A stretch of DNA of 64,000 nt from Maribacter sp. BPC-D8 (GTDB taxonomy: Bacteria; Bacteroidota; Bacteroidia; Flavobacteriales; Flavobacteriaceae). Within the stretch, counting starts at the first letter, position 1; each line of letters opens with the position of its first letter. Under the pieces are notes generated by a model that did no database searches, was not told where the DNA came from, and saw only the letters and a program-made list of their open reading frames with translations. This document shows positions 35,424 to 44,083 of this stretch, piece by piece. The stretch spans positions 2,852,001-2,916,000 of the forward strand of contig NZ_CP128187.1 in assembly GCF_035207705.1 (NCBI RefSeq), read 5' to 3'. The translations under genes and the position numbers were made by a program.

Positions 35424-35434
35424 CCCCTTTTTTT
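35411..35434 (+). terminator. Terminator, second radC end
   Basis: GGGGTCATATGACCCC followed by T8. Compared with copy 1 the outer pair changed from A-T to G-C on both sides (a compensatory change), so pairing is preserved. Confidence 0.75.
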
Positions 35435-35501
35435 TGCTATATCGAAAGCCTATCATTAATAAATAATACTTTCAGTTTACAACTGAATGTATTGGCATTA
35501 T

Positions 35502-35738
35502 TTATTCTTTCTGCTTTAAAAGATTATAGTTTCCTGTAATACTAACCAAGGATTTAATTTCTGACTCATTAGTACCAGGAACTACCAATTCGCATTTACT
35601 GCAAAGTGCAAAATCGGGATGGACATCTTCAACTGCATAACACTGACAATAATTGATATCCAAACATGCTATATCATCAAAAAGTTTAAGATTTTCTCTA
35701 GAAAATTTACTGCGGTTACCATTAAATTTTTCTTCCAT
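35502..35738 (-). CDS. Small cysteine-containing hypothetical protein (78 aa)
   Basis: A 78-residue protein with Cys residues in DIACLDINYCQCYAVED and FALCSKCELVVPG. The C-x6-C-x1-C and C-x2-C pattern could bind zinc, but I know no family. It is on the minus strand, 59 bp downstream of the winged-helix gene. Confidence 0.5.
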   Translation of the reverse strand: MEEKFNGNRSKFSRENLKLFDDIACLDINYCQCYAVEDVHPDFALCSKCELVVPGTNESEIKSLVSITGNYNLLKQKE

Positions 35739-35797
35739 AGCAATGTTTTAATTATTTATTTAGTAACCTGAAGTTACAAAATACATGTTATCGTATC

Positions 35798-36412
35798 TTA
35801 TCCTTGTCGTAATCTTAATTTAATTGTTTTTTTAACTACACTAGGCTGTCTCCTCAACAACACAGAAACTTTATCACTATTCTTAAATTTCATGAAAGCT
35901 CTTATCATAATATCAAATTCTCTTTCTGTCCACTTTTCATAAGCTCTAGGGTAAGTTTTCCTTATTTCTATTGCCTGTGGCGGTAAGATAGACTCATCAA
36001 TTTTAGGTAACTTATCTATATGTGATTTGGACTTTAAAATCAAATCATCTATTTCAGCTTCTTTTATATCTGGAATAATAGGATTGTCAGCATTTACCGA
36101 TTTCGTATTAGATATTACTTTGCTGTCAGGTACACTGTAAAACCGCCACTCATAAAACTTCGATTTGTTTTTACTTCCCTGACATTGAGGAATAAGATTC
36201 AACATCCCTCTCTTATGAAGGCGTATTAAATATTTTCTAAAATGAGCGCCATTATGCCTGTCCTTCTGAATTAAACCTTTTCTTGCTAGTAAAGGATAAA
36301 CATCAGTACTTCTAATACCATGCAAGCCAGTTTGCTCTAGATATTCTTGAATAGCCCTGCTTATTCTTCTAGCTTTTTGAAACTCCTCATGGCTAATTAT
36401 CATACTATTCAA
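35798..36412 (-). CDS. Winged-helix-like DNA-binding hypothetical protein
   Basis: A 204-residue protein. Residues about 8-75 look like a winged helix (YLEQTGLHGIRSTDVYPLLA, then RKYLIRLHKRGMLNLI). A C-terminal second helical motif is EKWTEREFDIMIRAF and RQPSVVKKTIKLRL, like a short HTH for DNA binding. The exact start is uncertain (M1 or M4). It may regulate the integrase side of the element. No named family. Confidence 0.55.
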   Translation of the reverse strand: MNSMIISHEEFQKARRISRAIQEYLEQTGLHGIRSTDVYPLLARKGLIQKDRHNGAHFRKYLIRLHKRGMLNLIPQCQGSKNKSKFYEWRFYSVPDSKVISNTKSVNADNPIIPDIKEAEIDDLILKSKSHIDKLPKIDESILPPQAIEIRKTYPRAYEKWTEREFDIMIRAFMKFKNSDKVSVLLRRQPSVVKKTIKLRLRQG

Positions 36413-36524
36413 ATTAAAAGAGTTCTAAAATAATCAGTTAAGAAGAATCTTACAAGTTCTTACGATATAATTCCCGTCCAAAATAGGGAACTTCCCTATA
36501 TCCTAAAACTGGAATTAAAATGAC

Positions 36525-37658
36525 TCAATTCTTTATATATTTTAAAAACTCCTCTTTAGATTCAAACCCAATATCCTTAACTAAATCATTTAAACCTAAA
36601 TCCATCCATTCAGAAATATATTTTCTTAAATCATCACTAAGCCAAATTCTAGTATTTTTCTTTTGTTTTTTAAGAGCATTTATTAAAACTCGTTTTATAA
36701 ATGATGCACCTTCAGGTTGAATGAAGTTTAGCGCGGTAAGAAGTAGAATAGTTTTACAAATAACTATTGTATCTTCTTTACTATTCAGAAATAATACTTC
36801 TTTAGTTATATCTTTTTGAAATGAGTATTTTTTAAAATTGTAATTAAAACTATGTGCAACGAAATTACGAATTAAGGTTGTTTCTTCTCTTTTAAGAATT
36901 TGGCTAAATAGTATTACTAAAACCTCAGGATGCAAACCAATTAGCACCAATTTTTCTTCATCTGCTTCATTTTGGTTGAATGTATAAGAAATCTTATTTA
37001 GTGGTGTTTCAGCAAGTTCCTTTAAAAATGAAGTAAGACTGTTTAAACCAATAACACTTCGCTCTGGAAAAACTATCTCATCAACAATCGCAGCTCTATT
37101 GTCTTCAAAGCCCGCATCCCAAACAAGATTGGACTTTAACCTGTATTTAATTTCTGAAATAGCAGCTTCATATTTTTTTAGTAAATATTTTCTTTCCTCT
37201 ACTTCACTTATTGCAAGCTCATGTATATAAACAGACTTAAGACTAGATTCATCAAAGAAAAATGGAGCTAACAATAAAAACTCGGGATTACCTGACAAAT
37301 AATAATTTTTAGAATGGTTTCGATTATATAAATAGGATAATTCAAAGCTAAATTTCTGCTTTAAAATAGGTGTCAATAATTTAATCTGGGATAGTATAAA
37401 TGATTTAATTTCTGTATCACCGTAAGACTGTAAAAAATTATACGATATCGAATTTTCGATAATAAAATTTTCATCTACATCAATTTCCTCCCATGAATCA
37501 TCAAATTTAAAATATTCCCAATTTACAATAGGATTTACAAGATTCAATGCTCTGAAATATTCAACGTATAATTCATTAACCAAATAGAAAAATCGGTCTA
37601 CCAATCCCATTCGAGACAAATTATTCTCTATCAACTCTATTTTTAATTTGGTTTCCAT
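36525..37658 (-). CDS. Hypothetical protein next to the integrase (377 aa)
   Basis: A 377-residue soluble, helix-rich protein with no motif I recognise. Aromatic-rich stretches (NPIVNWEYFKFDDSWEEID, LSYLYNRNHSKNYYLSG) and a C-terminal basic helix (NALKKQKKNTRIWLSD) are visible. It starts 22 bp after the integrase stop on the same strand, so it is likely co-transcribed and may act in integration or its control. RteC-like regulators were considered, but the RteC C-terminal pattern is missing. Confidence 0.55.
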   Translation of the reverse strand: METKLKIELIENNLSRMGLVDRFFYLVNELYVEYFRALNLVNPIVNWEYFKFDDSWEEIDVDENFIIENSISYNFLQSYGDTEIKSFILSQIKLLTPILKQKFSFELSYLYNRNHSKNYYLSGNPEFLLLAPFFFDESSLKSVYIHELAISEVEERKYLLKKYEAAISEIKYRLKSNLVWDAGFEDNRAAIVDEIVFPERSVIGLNSLTSFLKELAETPLNKISYTFNQNEADEEKLVLIGLHPEVLVILFSQILKREETTLIRNFVAHSFNYNFKKYSFQKDITKEVLFLNSKEDTIVICKTILLLTALNFIQPEGASFIKRVLINALKKQKKNTRIWLSDDLRKYISEWMDLGLNDLVKDIGFESKEEFLKYIKN

Positions 37659-37680
37659 ATTTGATATTTAATCGTTACTC

Positions 37681-38919
37681 CTATTCCTTTTTATCCCAAG
37701 TACTATCCATTTCACTTCGCTTTAAACTCTCAGAAATATTTACATATCTTCTAAAGCTTTGTTCTTTTTTATGCCCGGTAATAGACTTAAGCACAGGTAT
37801 TTTCATACCTAAAACTAAACTATTTGTCACAAAAGTTTTTCTAGCCGTATGGCTAGTTATTAATTTCCACTTAGGCTGTGTATGCTCTATTTTTCTACTA
37901 CCTACAAATCTTGTGGTAGTAGTTTGTGTGTTAATCTCAACTTTTTCACAAACCTTTTTTATCTTCTTATTAAACTTTTGAGAACTAATAACAGGTAGCG
38001 GTTCATTGAGCGTACCCTTATATTTAGCTAGAATAGCTTTTGCGAAACTGTTTAATGGTATTGTATGATCAACTGTTTTGGTCTTTTGGATATTAAATTT
38101 AATCTCATTTTCATAAACATTAGAAGTCTTTAAATTTCTAATATCCGAAAACCTAAGACCGGTAAAACATGCGAAGCAGTACATATCACGAGTTCGACTA
38201 AATGAATCAGAGTCAAATTTAAAATTGTAAAGCGACATCAATTCTTCATAAGTAAGATATATAACCTCAATTTCTTCTTCAGGAGCTTTAAATTTTAAGA
38301 ATGAAATATTACTATGATAATCTCTCTCTAAAGCCCATTTCATGAAAGTCTTCAAAGTAGTAACCAATCTAGCGAAGTAATTATTCTTTGTATTTTTTAC
38401 TGTAAAACAATATTCCTGCAACTTTTCAAAAAACTCATTGGTAATAGTTTCAAATCGTAAAGTATATCCTGTATAAGCTTCAAATCCTTCATAGAAATTT
38501 TTGGCTGTGGTATAAGATTTTACAGTTCTTTCTGCTTTTGTAAGCTTGCCCAAATCTATAAACTCATCAAATGAAGAAATAAACGAGTGTGTTAATTCAA
38601 TTTTTGTTTCAGAATTAAGCTTTTCTAAAATGAATGTTTTGTCTGGTACTATTTCATTTAAAAGAATATATCTATTCAATGTTTTTAACTTACTATCTAA
38701 GTCATCTATAATCTTATTATACTCAATATGATTATTATAAGGCTCATTTGCCTTTGGGCTCTTTACCCGTTCTTTTTTCTTATCCCATGAAGCTACAGAT
38801 GATTTAACATTCTTTACTGCTTTGAAGATTTTAAAACCATTTGAAGCCACCACCATGCGAATAGGTGCCAAACCTCCTTTTCCAATTTTGTCTTTCCTTA
38901 AATGAAATGTAACTTGCAT
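37681..38919 (-). CDS. Tyrosine site-specific recombinase (integrase)
   Basis: A 412-residue integrase with an N-terminal arm-binding domain (LRKDKIGKGGLAPIRMVVAS), a SAM-like core-binding domain and a catalytic domain. Catalytic residues: R in CFTGLRFSDIRNL near 253, H-x-x-R in SHTARKTFV near 358, H in SITGHKKEQSF, and Y in RRYVNI near 393. All are intact. It lies 162 bp from attR and reads away from it. Integrases of this type in Bacteroidota use tRNA 3' ends, here tRNA-Leu. Confidence 0.92.
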   Translation of the reverse strand: MQVTFHLRKDKIGKGGLAPIRMVVASNGFKIFKAVKNVKSSVASWDKKKERVKSPKANEPYNNHIEYNKIIDDLDSKLKTLNRYILLNEIVPDKTFILEKLNSETKIELTHSFISSFDEFIDLGKLTKAERTVKSYTTAKNFYEGFEAYTGYTLRFETITNEFFEKLQEYCFTVKNTKNNYFARLVTTLKTFMKWALERDYHSNISFLKFKAPEEEIEVIYLTYEELMSLYNFKFDSDSFSRTRDMYCFACFTGLRFSDIRNLKTSNVYENEIKFNIQKTKTVDHTIPLNSFAKAILAKYKGTLNEPLPVISSQKFNKKIKKVCEKVEINTQTTTTRFVGSRKIEHTQPKWKLITSHTARKTFVTNSLVLGMKIPVLKSITGHKKEQSFRRYVNISESLKRSEMDSTWDKKE

Positions 38920-38949
38920 TAATCTTGTTTTAGATTAAAACTGATTAAA

Positions 38950-38970
38950 TAGGGCTACAAAAGGGGCAAC
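38950..38970 (+). repeat. Right pair of putative integrase arm sites
   Basis: TAGGGCTAC (38950-38958) and AGGGGCAAC (38962-38970) lie 12 bp apart and match TAGGGCAAC with one and two changes. Same spacing and orientation as the left pair at 8057-8077. Confidence 0.5.
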
Positions 38971-39076
38971 CAAACCATATTTAAATCGGTTAAAATAAAT
39001 TTTAACCCAATTTAGTAATAATATATACAGTAGTACCTAAGAGTTTAAAAAGATTTAAGGACGTTTAAAAACAAGG

Positions 39077-39095
39077 GTACTCCCGCCTCGAGTAC
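39077..39095. repeat. attR: right att copy and core site
   Basis: 39081-39095 repeats TCCCGCCTCGAGTAC of tRNA-Leu. Taken from 39077, GTACTC-CCGCCTC-GAGTAC is a 6-bp inverted repeat around 7 bp, the usual layout of a tyrosine-recombinase core with a 7-bp overlap region. Confidence 0.85.
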
Positions 39096-39096
39096 T

Positions 39097-39137
39097 AAAA
39101 CCCTTGTTAATCTTTAGATTTTCAAGGGTTTTTTATT
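39097..39137 (+). terminator. Original chromosomal tRNA-Leu terminator (displaced)
   Basis: AAAACCCTTG (39097-39106) pairs with CAAGGGTTTT (39123-39132), followed by T-rich sequence. It directly follows attR, so it is presumed to be the former terminator of tRNA-Leu before insertion. A second CAAGGGT (39072-39078) could form an alternative pair. Confidence 0.7.
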
Positions 39138-39199
39138 TTATATACTTTTCAAATTGAAGTCTTCAGTTATTCATTAACTTTAGTTATCATTACAAATGC

Positions 39200-39835
39200 A
39201 TGCTGAAAAAAATACTAAAAATATCAGGGTTATTACTATTAGCGTTAATTCTAATCATATTTGCCTGTAATAGTATTATCTCAAGTACCGCAGAAGACAA
39301 AACGTATTCAGACGTAGCATTAATACCAGCTAATAGAGTCGGTCTCGTTTTAGGCACCTCTAATCGCTTAACCAACGGTTCTCCTAATCCATATTACACT
39401 TATCGTATAAACGCAACCAAAGCACTCTACAATGCAGGTAAGATTAAATTTATATTAGTTAGCGGAGACAATGGTAGCATCTATTACAATGAACCCGACA
39501 CCTTCAAGAAAGACTTAGTAAAAGCTGGTATACCAGAAGAGGTTATTTTCTTAGACTATGCAGGCTTTAGAACTTTAGATTCTATGTTCAGGGCTAAGTT
39601 TATTTTTGGTTTAGATGACGTAACCGTTATCTCTCAAAAATTCCATAACGAAAGAGCAATTTATATTGCAAAGCAAAAAGGCTTGAAAGCAATTGGTTTC
39701 AATGCTAAAGATGTTTCTACAGCTCAAGGGCTAAAAGTTCAAATAAGAGAATATTTAGCTCGGGTAAAAGTGTTTATTGATATGATATTAAACACCCAAC
39801 CAAAATTCTACGGTACCCCTATAGAAATAAAATAG
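39200..39835 (+). CDS. SanA/YdcF-type DUF218 membrane protein
   Basis: A 211-residue protein with one N-terminal membrane helix (ISGLLLLALILIIFA) and a DUF218 domain: RVGLVLGTSNRLTNGSPNPY (residues about 47-66), ILVSGDNGSIYYNEP and VTVISQKFHNERAIYIAKQ. SanA affects vancomycin tolerance and envelope permeability in E. coli; the biochemical role is not established. First complete gene of the right flank, with 104 bp between the att site and its start. Confidence 0.85.
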   Translation: MLKKILKISGLLLLALILIIFACNSIISSTAEDKTYSDVALIPANRVGLVLGTSNRLTNGSPNPYYTYRINATKALYNAGKIKFILVSGDNGSIYYNEPDTFKKDLVKAGIPEEVIFLDYAGFRTLDSMFRAKFIFGLDDVTVISQKFHNERAIYIAKQKGLKAIGFNAKDVSTAQGLKVQIREYLARVKVFIDMILNTQPKFYGTPIEIK

Positions 39836-39897
39836 GTCGCTAAATTCGCTACAATAAAATACACTACATTTAAGAGCACCGACCAAAACTAATTAAA

Positions 39898-41148
39898 ATG
39901 CTCAATTTAAAAACGATACTCAAAAACTTAGGTCCGGGACTTCTGTTTGCAAGTATGGCCATAGGTACATCTCATCTTGTTTTATCTACCAAAGCTGGGG
40001 CGCAATATGGCTGGCTGATGATTATTCCTATAATTTTAGCTAACATATTAAAATACCCCTTCTTCGAGTTCGGCGTTCGATATACCAACGTTACCAATAA
40101 AACCTTAATAGAGGGCTATTTAAATCGCGGTAAAGGATATTTATGGTTTTATGCTATAATTAGCTTCATTACCACTTTCACCATACTAGCGGCTTTATAT
40201 ACGGTTACAGCCGGTCTATTTATAAATCTATTCGGCATTGGGCATGGTTCTATTGCCATGGTTGCTCTAAGTTTATTTTTAATCATTAGTGTGCTACTCA
40301 TTTTCGGAAAATACAAGTTCCTGGAAATCAGTTTAAAATTCGTGGTCAGTGTACTTTTTGTTGCGTTATTAGTTACTACAATTTTAGTTCTAGCAAAAGG
40401 ACCAGTAAGCCATGTGCCAGACTTTAAACCCTTACCCATTTTTAATGAAGTAGGAATTCTATTTTTAATAGGATTAATTGGATGGATGCCTACCAGCGTA
40501 GAAGCATCTAGTTGGATCAGCTTATGGAGTATTGAAAAATGGAAAACTCAAGACAAGCCTAGCCTAAAAGAATCTTTACAAGAATTTAATATCGGGTATT
40601 CCATTACAGCCATATTAGCTGTCTTTTTTATGATAATAGGATGGTATACGTTATACGGAACTAACATACAACTCAGTAATAATGCAGTAAGTTTCGCTGA
40701 CCAAGTAGTGCGGTTATTTACACAACATATTGGCTCATGGGCATATCTGTTTATAGCCATTTCTGCATTTGCCACGATGTTCAGTACTTGTATGACCGCA
40801 CATGATGCTTTAGCTAGAGTCAGCTTAGATATCATATCGCTATTAAAACCAAAAACTACATGGTATAGAACAAAAACAGCATACGCCGCAGGCGTATTCA
40901 CTTTGACCCTAATTAATTTTGTAGTTATTGCAGCGTTTAGTGCAAATATGGGAAATTTGGTTGCCTTGGCTACATTCGTTTCTTTCGTAGTCGCGCCGAT
41001 TGTAGGTTATATGAATTTAAAAAATGTAACCAGCGATGACCTAGACCCTAAATTTCGCCCAGGTAAGAAATTAAAACTACTTACCTATGCAGGAATTTTA
41101 TTCTTGTCTGGTTTCGCCCTCTATTATTTCTATATCATTATTTTTTAA
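39898..41148 (+). CDS. Nramp-related divalent metal transporter family protein
   Basis: A 416-residue protein with about 11 membrane segments. It opens with LGPGLLFASMAIGTSHLVLS in TM1 where classic Nramp proteins have a DPGN motif, and has IGWMPTSVEASSW in TM6 where they have MPHN. Both canonical metal-binding motifs are therefore altered. Relatives include non-canonical Nramp-related proteins, so the substrate is uncertain. It follows the SanA-like gene by 62 bp and ends at an 18-bp perfect inverted repeat. Confidence 0.8.
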   Translation: MLNLKTILKNLGPGLLFASMAIGTSHLVLSTKAGAQYGWLMIIPIILANILKYPFFEFGVRYTNVTNKTLIEGYLNRGKGYLWFYAIISFITTFTILAALYTVTAGLFINLFGIGHGSIAMVALSLFLIISVLLIFGKYKFLEISLKFVVSVLFVALLVTTILVLAKGPVSHVPDFKPLPIFNEVGILFLIGLIGWMPTSVEASSWISLWSIEKWKTQDKPSLKESLQEFNIGYSITAILAVFFMIIGWYTLYGTNIQLSNNAVSFADQVVRLFTQHIGSWAYLFIAISAFATMFSTCMTAHDALARVSLDIISLLKPKTTWYRTKTAYAAGVFTLTLINFVVIAAFSANMGNLVALATFVSFVVAPIVGYMNLKNVTSDDLDPKFRPGKKLKLLTYAGILFLSGFALYYFYIIIF

Positions 41149-41164
41149 TAATGATATAGAAATA
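41125..41164. terminator. 18-bp perfect inverted repeat between convergent genes
   Basis: TATTTCTATATCATTATT (41125-41142) pairs fully with AATAATGATATAGAAATA (41147-41164) around TTTT. It overlaps the 3' end of the Nramp-like gene and faces the OmpA gene, so it probably ends both transcripts. Confidence 0.65.
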
Positions 41165-41172
41165 GGCAACAA

Positions 41173-43083
41173 TTACTCTACGACAAATAAAGTACGTTCG
41201 TTTTGCTTATGAAGAAAATCTAAACAGTAAGCACCATTAACGCAATTATTAACAATCGTCTCTTCACCGTAACCAGTTGCTTCAATAATATTGCTTGAAT
41301 TCAAACCATTACTCAAAAGATAGTTCTTAATAACATCAGCTCGCTGTTGCGATAATCTTTTATTAGACGAAGTACTGCCCCTAGTATCTGTATGTGATTG
41401 TATTCTTAATCTCATTTGAGGAAAACGCGCCACAGCATCTACAACTTTCTTAAGCTCCTCTTCTACTTGAGCGTTTAAAACCGATTTTCCTTTATCGAAA
41501 TAAAATTTATTCAGTTTTAATACCGTCTTGTCTTCTCGTTGTGTTACCAAGTCTTCCATTCTTGAAAGACCCATATTATAAGCCGTATTTTGAATTTCTT
41601 CCATACCCTCTTCAGAATATGTAGTAGAGAATATAGAATAGCCATCACTCATAGCCTGTATGGTTACTTGAGACATCCATGGCACTTCTACTCTAAAGCT
41701 ACCATCATTACCTGCTAAAACTTCCTTTAGAATATCACCTTGTTGGTTCAATAATCTTACTTGAGCACCTTTTAATCCTACTTTATTTCTAAGATTAACC
41801 ACCTTACCACCTAAGGCAAAAGTTTTTAATCCTGGTGCATTTTTAAGCTCGAAACCATATAAGTCATCTCCGCCTTTACCACCAGCTCTATTAGAAGCAA
41901 AGAATCCAGATAATCCTGTGTTTTCTACATTTTGAATAATGAATCCGAAATCATCTGCTGTCGAATTAATTCCGTCACCAAGGTTTACCGGTATGGTATA
42001 CGAATCATTAGGCAACATATTAGATTTGTAAATATCCATCCCTCCAAGACCATAAAAAATATCCGAAGAAAAATATAAACTACCATCAAAAACGTAAGGA
42101 GCAATCTCGTTACCTGGTGAATTTATTCTAGGTCCTAAATTAATAGGCGCAGACATTATTTGTCCGTTATTCGTGTACACATAATACAAATCGGTACCAC
42201 CATAGCTATCGTCAAAATTTGCCGCAAAATATAATCGCTCAGTAGCATCATCAAAGTAAGGGTAATAAAAAGAAGTACTTAAATCTTTTAATATAAATCT
42301 AAACCTGTCATTTTTAGTGAGCGTACCTATTGCCAATGCATTTTTACCATTCTCATTATACCTAAGTTCACCATCTTCTTCGTTAGATAGGATATAAAAA
42401 AACGTTTCTAGTTTTTCAGAATAATAAGGAGTTGACTTATGAAAGTCAGTTGCAGGAATTTCTTTAAAAGCTTCTACATCAACCAAATTATTATCAGAAC
42501 CCAATCTTGCAAAGTAGATGTCTAAATACGACTCACCCGTTGGTTTATAAACATTTTTAGTATTGCGACCTCTACTACTACTAAAAAGTATACCATTCTT
42601 ATAAAATGCCGGCGAAAAATCACCCTGCGCACTATTCACCCCTAAATCTCGTATGCTACTATTATCTGTATTAGAAGGAATTTCTAATAAACTGTAATTA
42701 AACTCTGCATTTTCTAAAAGCTCTGGAGATAACTTATCGGCTTTAGACCTTAAAAAGGTTTTCACCCTATCTCTTTCTGAATTTTTAGAAAGACTCTGCA
42801 ACATTTTATTAAATCTATTGACAGACATTATCGTATCGTTCTTGTTAACCTCTAAATAAAGTTCAGAAGCACTATCATAGCTACCTGTACTAAAATAAGA
42901 ATCTGCAAGGTTCAATAACTGATGATTAGTTAACGAATCTTTTTGCATTTCACTTTGATAGGCTACAATGGCTTGTTCGTATTGATATCCATAAAAAAGA
43001 TTATCGGCTTTAGATTTTTTGTCTTGAGCCGTACTTAGAAATGGTACAAAAACTAGTAATACTATGATTAATTTAAATTTCAT
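41173..43083 (-). CDS. OmpA/PD40 protein of a type IX secretion-type operon
   Basis: A 636-residue protein with signal peptide (residues 1-19). Order: TPR-like helices (FYGYQYEQAIVAYQSEMQ), WD40/PD40 beta-propeller (residues about 150-400, FSPAFYKNGILFSSSRGRN), a carboxypeptidase-regulatory-like domain (LGGKVVNLRNKVGLKGAQVR) and a C-terminal OmpA peptidoglycan-binding domain (RLRIQSHTDTRGSTSSNKRL). The same architecture is reported for PorE. It is the last gene of a three-gene minus-strand operon with PorP/SprF and a giant surface protein, and is probably involved in its export or attachment. Confidence 0.87.
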   Translation of the reverse strand: MKFKLIIVLLVFVPFLSTAQDKKSKADNLFYGYQYEQAIVAYQSEMQKDSLTNHQLLNLADSYFSTGSYDSASELYLEVNKNDTIMSVNRFNKMLQSLSKNSERDRVKTFLRSKADKLSPELLENAEFNYSLLEIPSNTDNSSIRDLGVNSAQGDFSPAFYKNGILFSSSRGRNTKNVYKPTGESYLDIYFARLGSDNNLVDVEAFKEIPATDFHKSTPYYSEKLETFFYILSNEEDGELRYNENGKNALAIGTLTKNDRFRFILKDLSTSFYYPYFDDATERLYFAANFDDSYGGTDLYYVYTNNGQIMSAPINLGPRINSPGNEIAPYVFDGSLYFSSDIFYGLGGMDIYKSNMLPNDSYTIPVNLGDGINSTADDFGFIIQNVENTGLSGFFASNRAGGKGGDDLYGFELKNAPGLKTFALGGKVVNLRNKVGLKGAQVRLLNQQGDILKEVLAGNDGSFRVEVPWMSQVTIQAMSDGYSIFSTTYSEEGMEEIQNTAYNMGLSRMEDLVTQREDKTVLKLNKFYFDKGKSVLNAQVEEELKKVVDAVARFPQMRLRIQSHTDTRGSTSSNKRLSQQRADVIKNYLLSNGLNSSNIIEATGYGEETIVNNCVNGAYCLDFLHKQNERTLFVVE

Positions 43084-43094
43084 TTTAGTTCTCT

Positions 43095-44075
43095 TTAAAA
43101 GAATCGAGGTGAATCAACTTGTTTTGGTTTACCTTTTGCATTATTATCACTACTTCCCTTAGATTTCGAAGGTCCTTTTCTACCTAAATAGAATTTAAGG
43201 ATAATCTCATGAGACCCATTATTAAATTCACCAAGTAAATTTGTATTGTAATCATACGAATACCCTGCAAATAAGGTATTAGAGATTTGAAAACCTGCTA
43301 AACCACTAAATGCGTTATCTAAACGATATGAAACACCAGCAGTAACCACATCAGAAATTAAGAAGTTACTCGATAAGTTCACATTAACCGGCGATCCCGA
43401 TATAGTATTCACCAAAAAGGCAGGTTTAAATTTCAGGTTATCTGAAAGTTCAAAAACATAACCACCTATAAAATTGAATTGAAGTTTATCTTCTACTACC
43501 GATGCAATTTCGTCATTGTACACCCCTTCGGTTAAAAAGTTAGGCACAGAAGCACCAAAGTACCAATCTTCTGAATATAAGAAAGCACCAGCACCTACCG
43601 TTGGGTAGAATTTGCTTAGCATCTCTTCGCTCAGATTCTCACCTGGGTTCTCAAACGTACCTTTCGAAAAATCAACATTTAAAAATGAACCACCGGCATC
43701 AATACCGAACGACAATTTCGTTTCATCGGTTACCATTATCTGATAAGAATAAGAAATATCGGCATAGGTCTGCGTAGCAGGACCTAATTCATCATTTACG
43801 ATATTAATACCTAAACCTACTTTTTCATTTTTAAACGGCAAGTTAGCACCAAAACGAAACGTTCTAGGCGCACCAGGTATATCGATCCACTGCGCTCTGT
43901 ACAATCCAGAAAATTCAGGATTTTCTACCGTACCAACATAAGCCGGGTTAAAACTACCAATATTATACATGTACTGGGTGTACTGAGGTTCTTTCTGTGA
44001 AAATGCATTAAAGCTTAACAGAGAAAATAGTACTAAAGCAATAGTATAACTCGATTTATAAAAGTTATAATCCAT
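43095..44075 (-). CDS. PorP/SprF-family membrane protein (T9SS)
   Basis: A 326-residue protein, signal peptide to about residue 26 (FSLLSFNAFSQ). Family start: PQYTQYMYNIGSFNPAYVGT, then a predicted outer-membrane beta-barrel with GADAGG-like turns (SFGIDAGGSFLNVDF). SprF-type proteins help secrete type-B-sorted adhesins such as SprB. It sits between the OmpA gene (11 bp) and the giant protein (8 bp), the usual partner order. The last residues are Lys/Ser-rich. Confidence 0.9.
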   Translation of the reverse strand: MDYNFYKSSYTIALVLFSLLSFNAFSQKEPQYTQYMYNIGSFNPAYVGTVENPEFSGLYRAQWIDIPGAPRTFRFGANLPFKNEKVGLGINIVNDELGPATQTYADISYSYQIMVTDETKLSFGIDAGGSFLNVDFSKGTFENPGENLSEEMLSKFYPTVGAGAFLYSEDWYFGASVPNFLTEGVYNDEIASVVEDKLQFNFIGGYVFELSDNLKFKPAFLVNTISGSPVNVNLSSNFLISDVVTAGVSYRLDNAFSGLAGFQISNTLFAGYSYDYNTNLLGEFNNGSHEIILKFYLGRKGPSKSKGSSDNNAKGKPKQVDSPRFF

Positions 44076-44083
44076 AATTTATT

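Larger units (their letters stand above)
7997..39095. mobile_element. Integrative mobilizable element (IME) in tRNA-Leu, about 31 kb
   Basis: It is bounded by a 15-bp direct repeat (7997-8011 and 39081-39095) formed by the 3' end of tRNA-Leu. It encodes a tyrosine integrase beside the right end, an excisionase-like HTH protein, a helicase, a primase, a BfmA/BtgA-like mobilization protein, a relaxase candidate and a VirD4/TraG coupling protein. It has no VirB4/TraG-channel or pilus genes, so I class it as mobilizable rather than self-conjugative. Cargo is a type I restriction operon with a PrrC-like protein, further nuclease-like genes and a radC-flanked cassette. The flanks are housekeeping genes. 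Confidence 0.88.

Noticed and set aside
36525..37658. RteC-type regulator
   Set aside because: The C-terminal pattern typical of RteC is not present.
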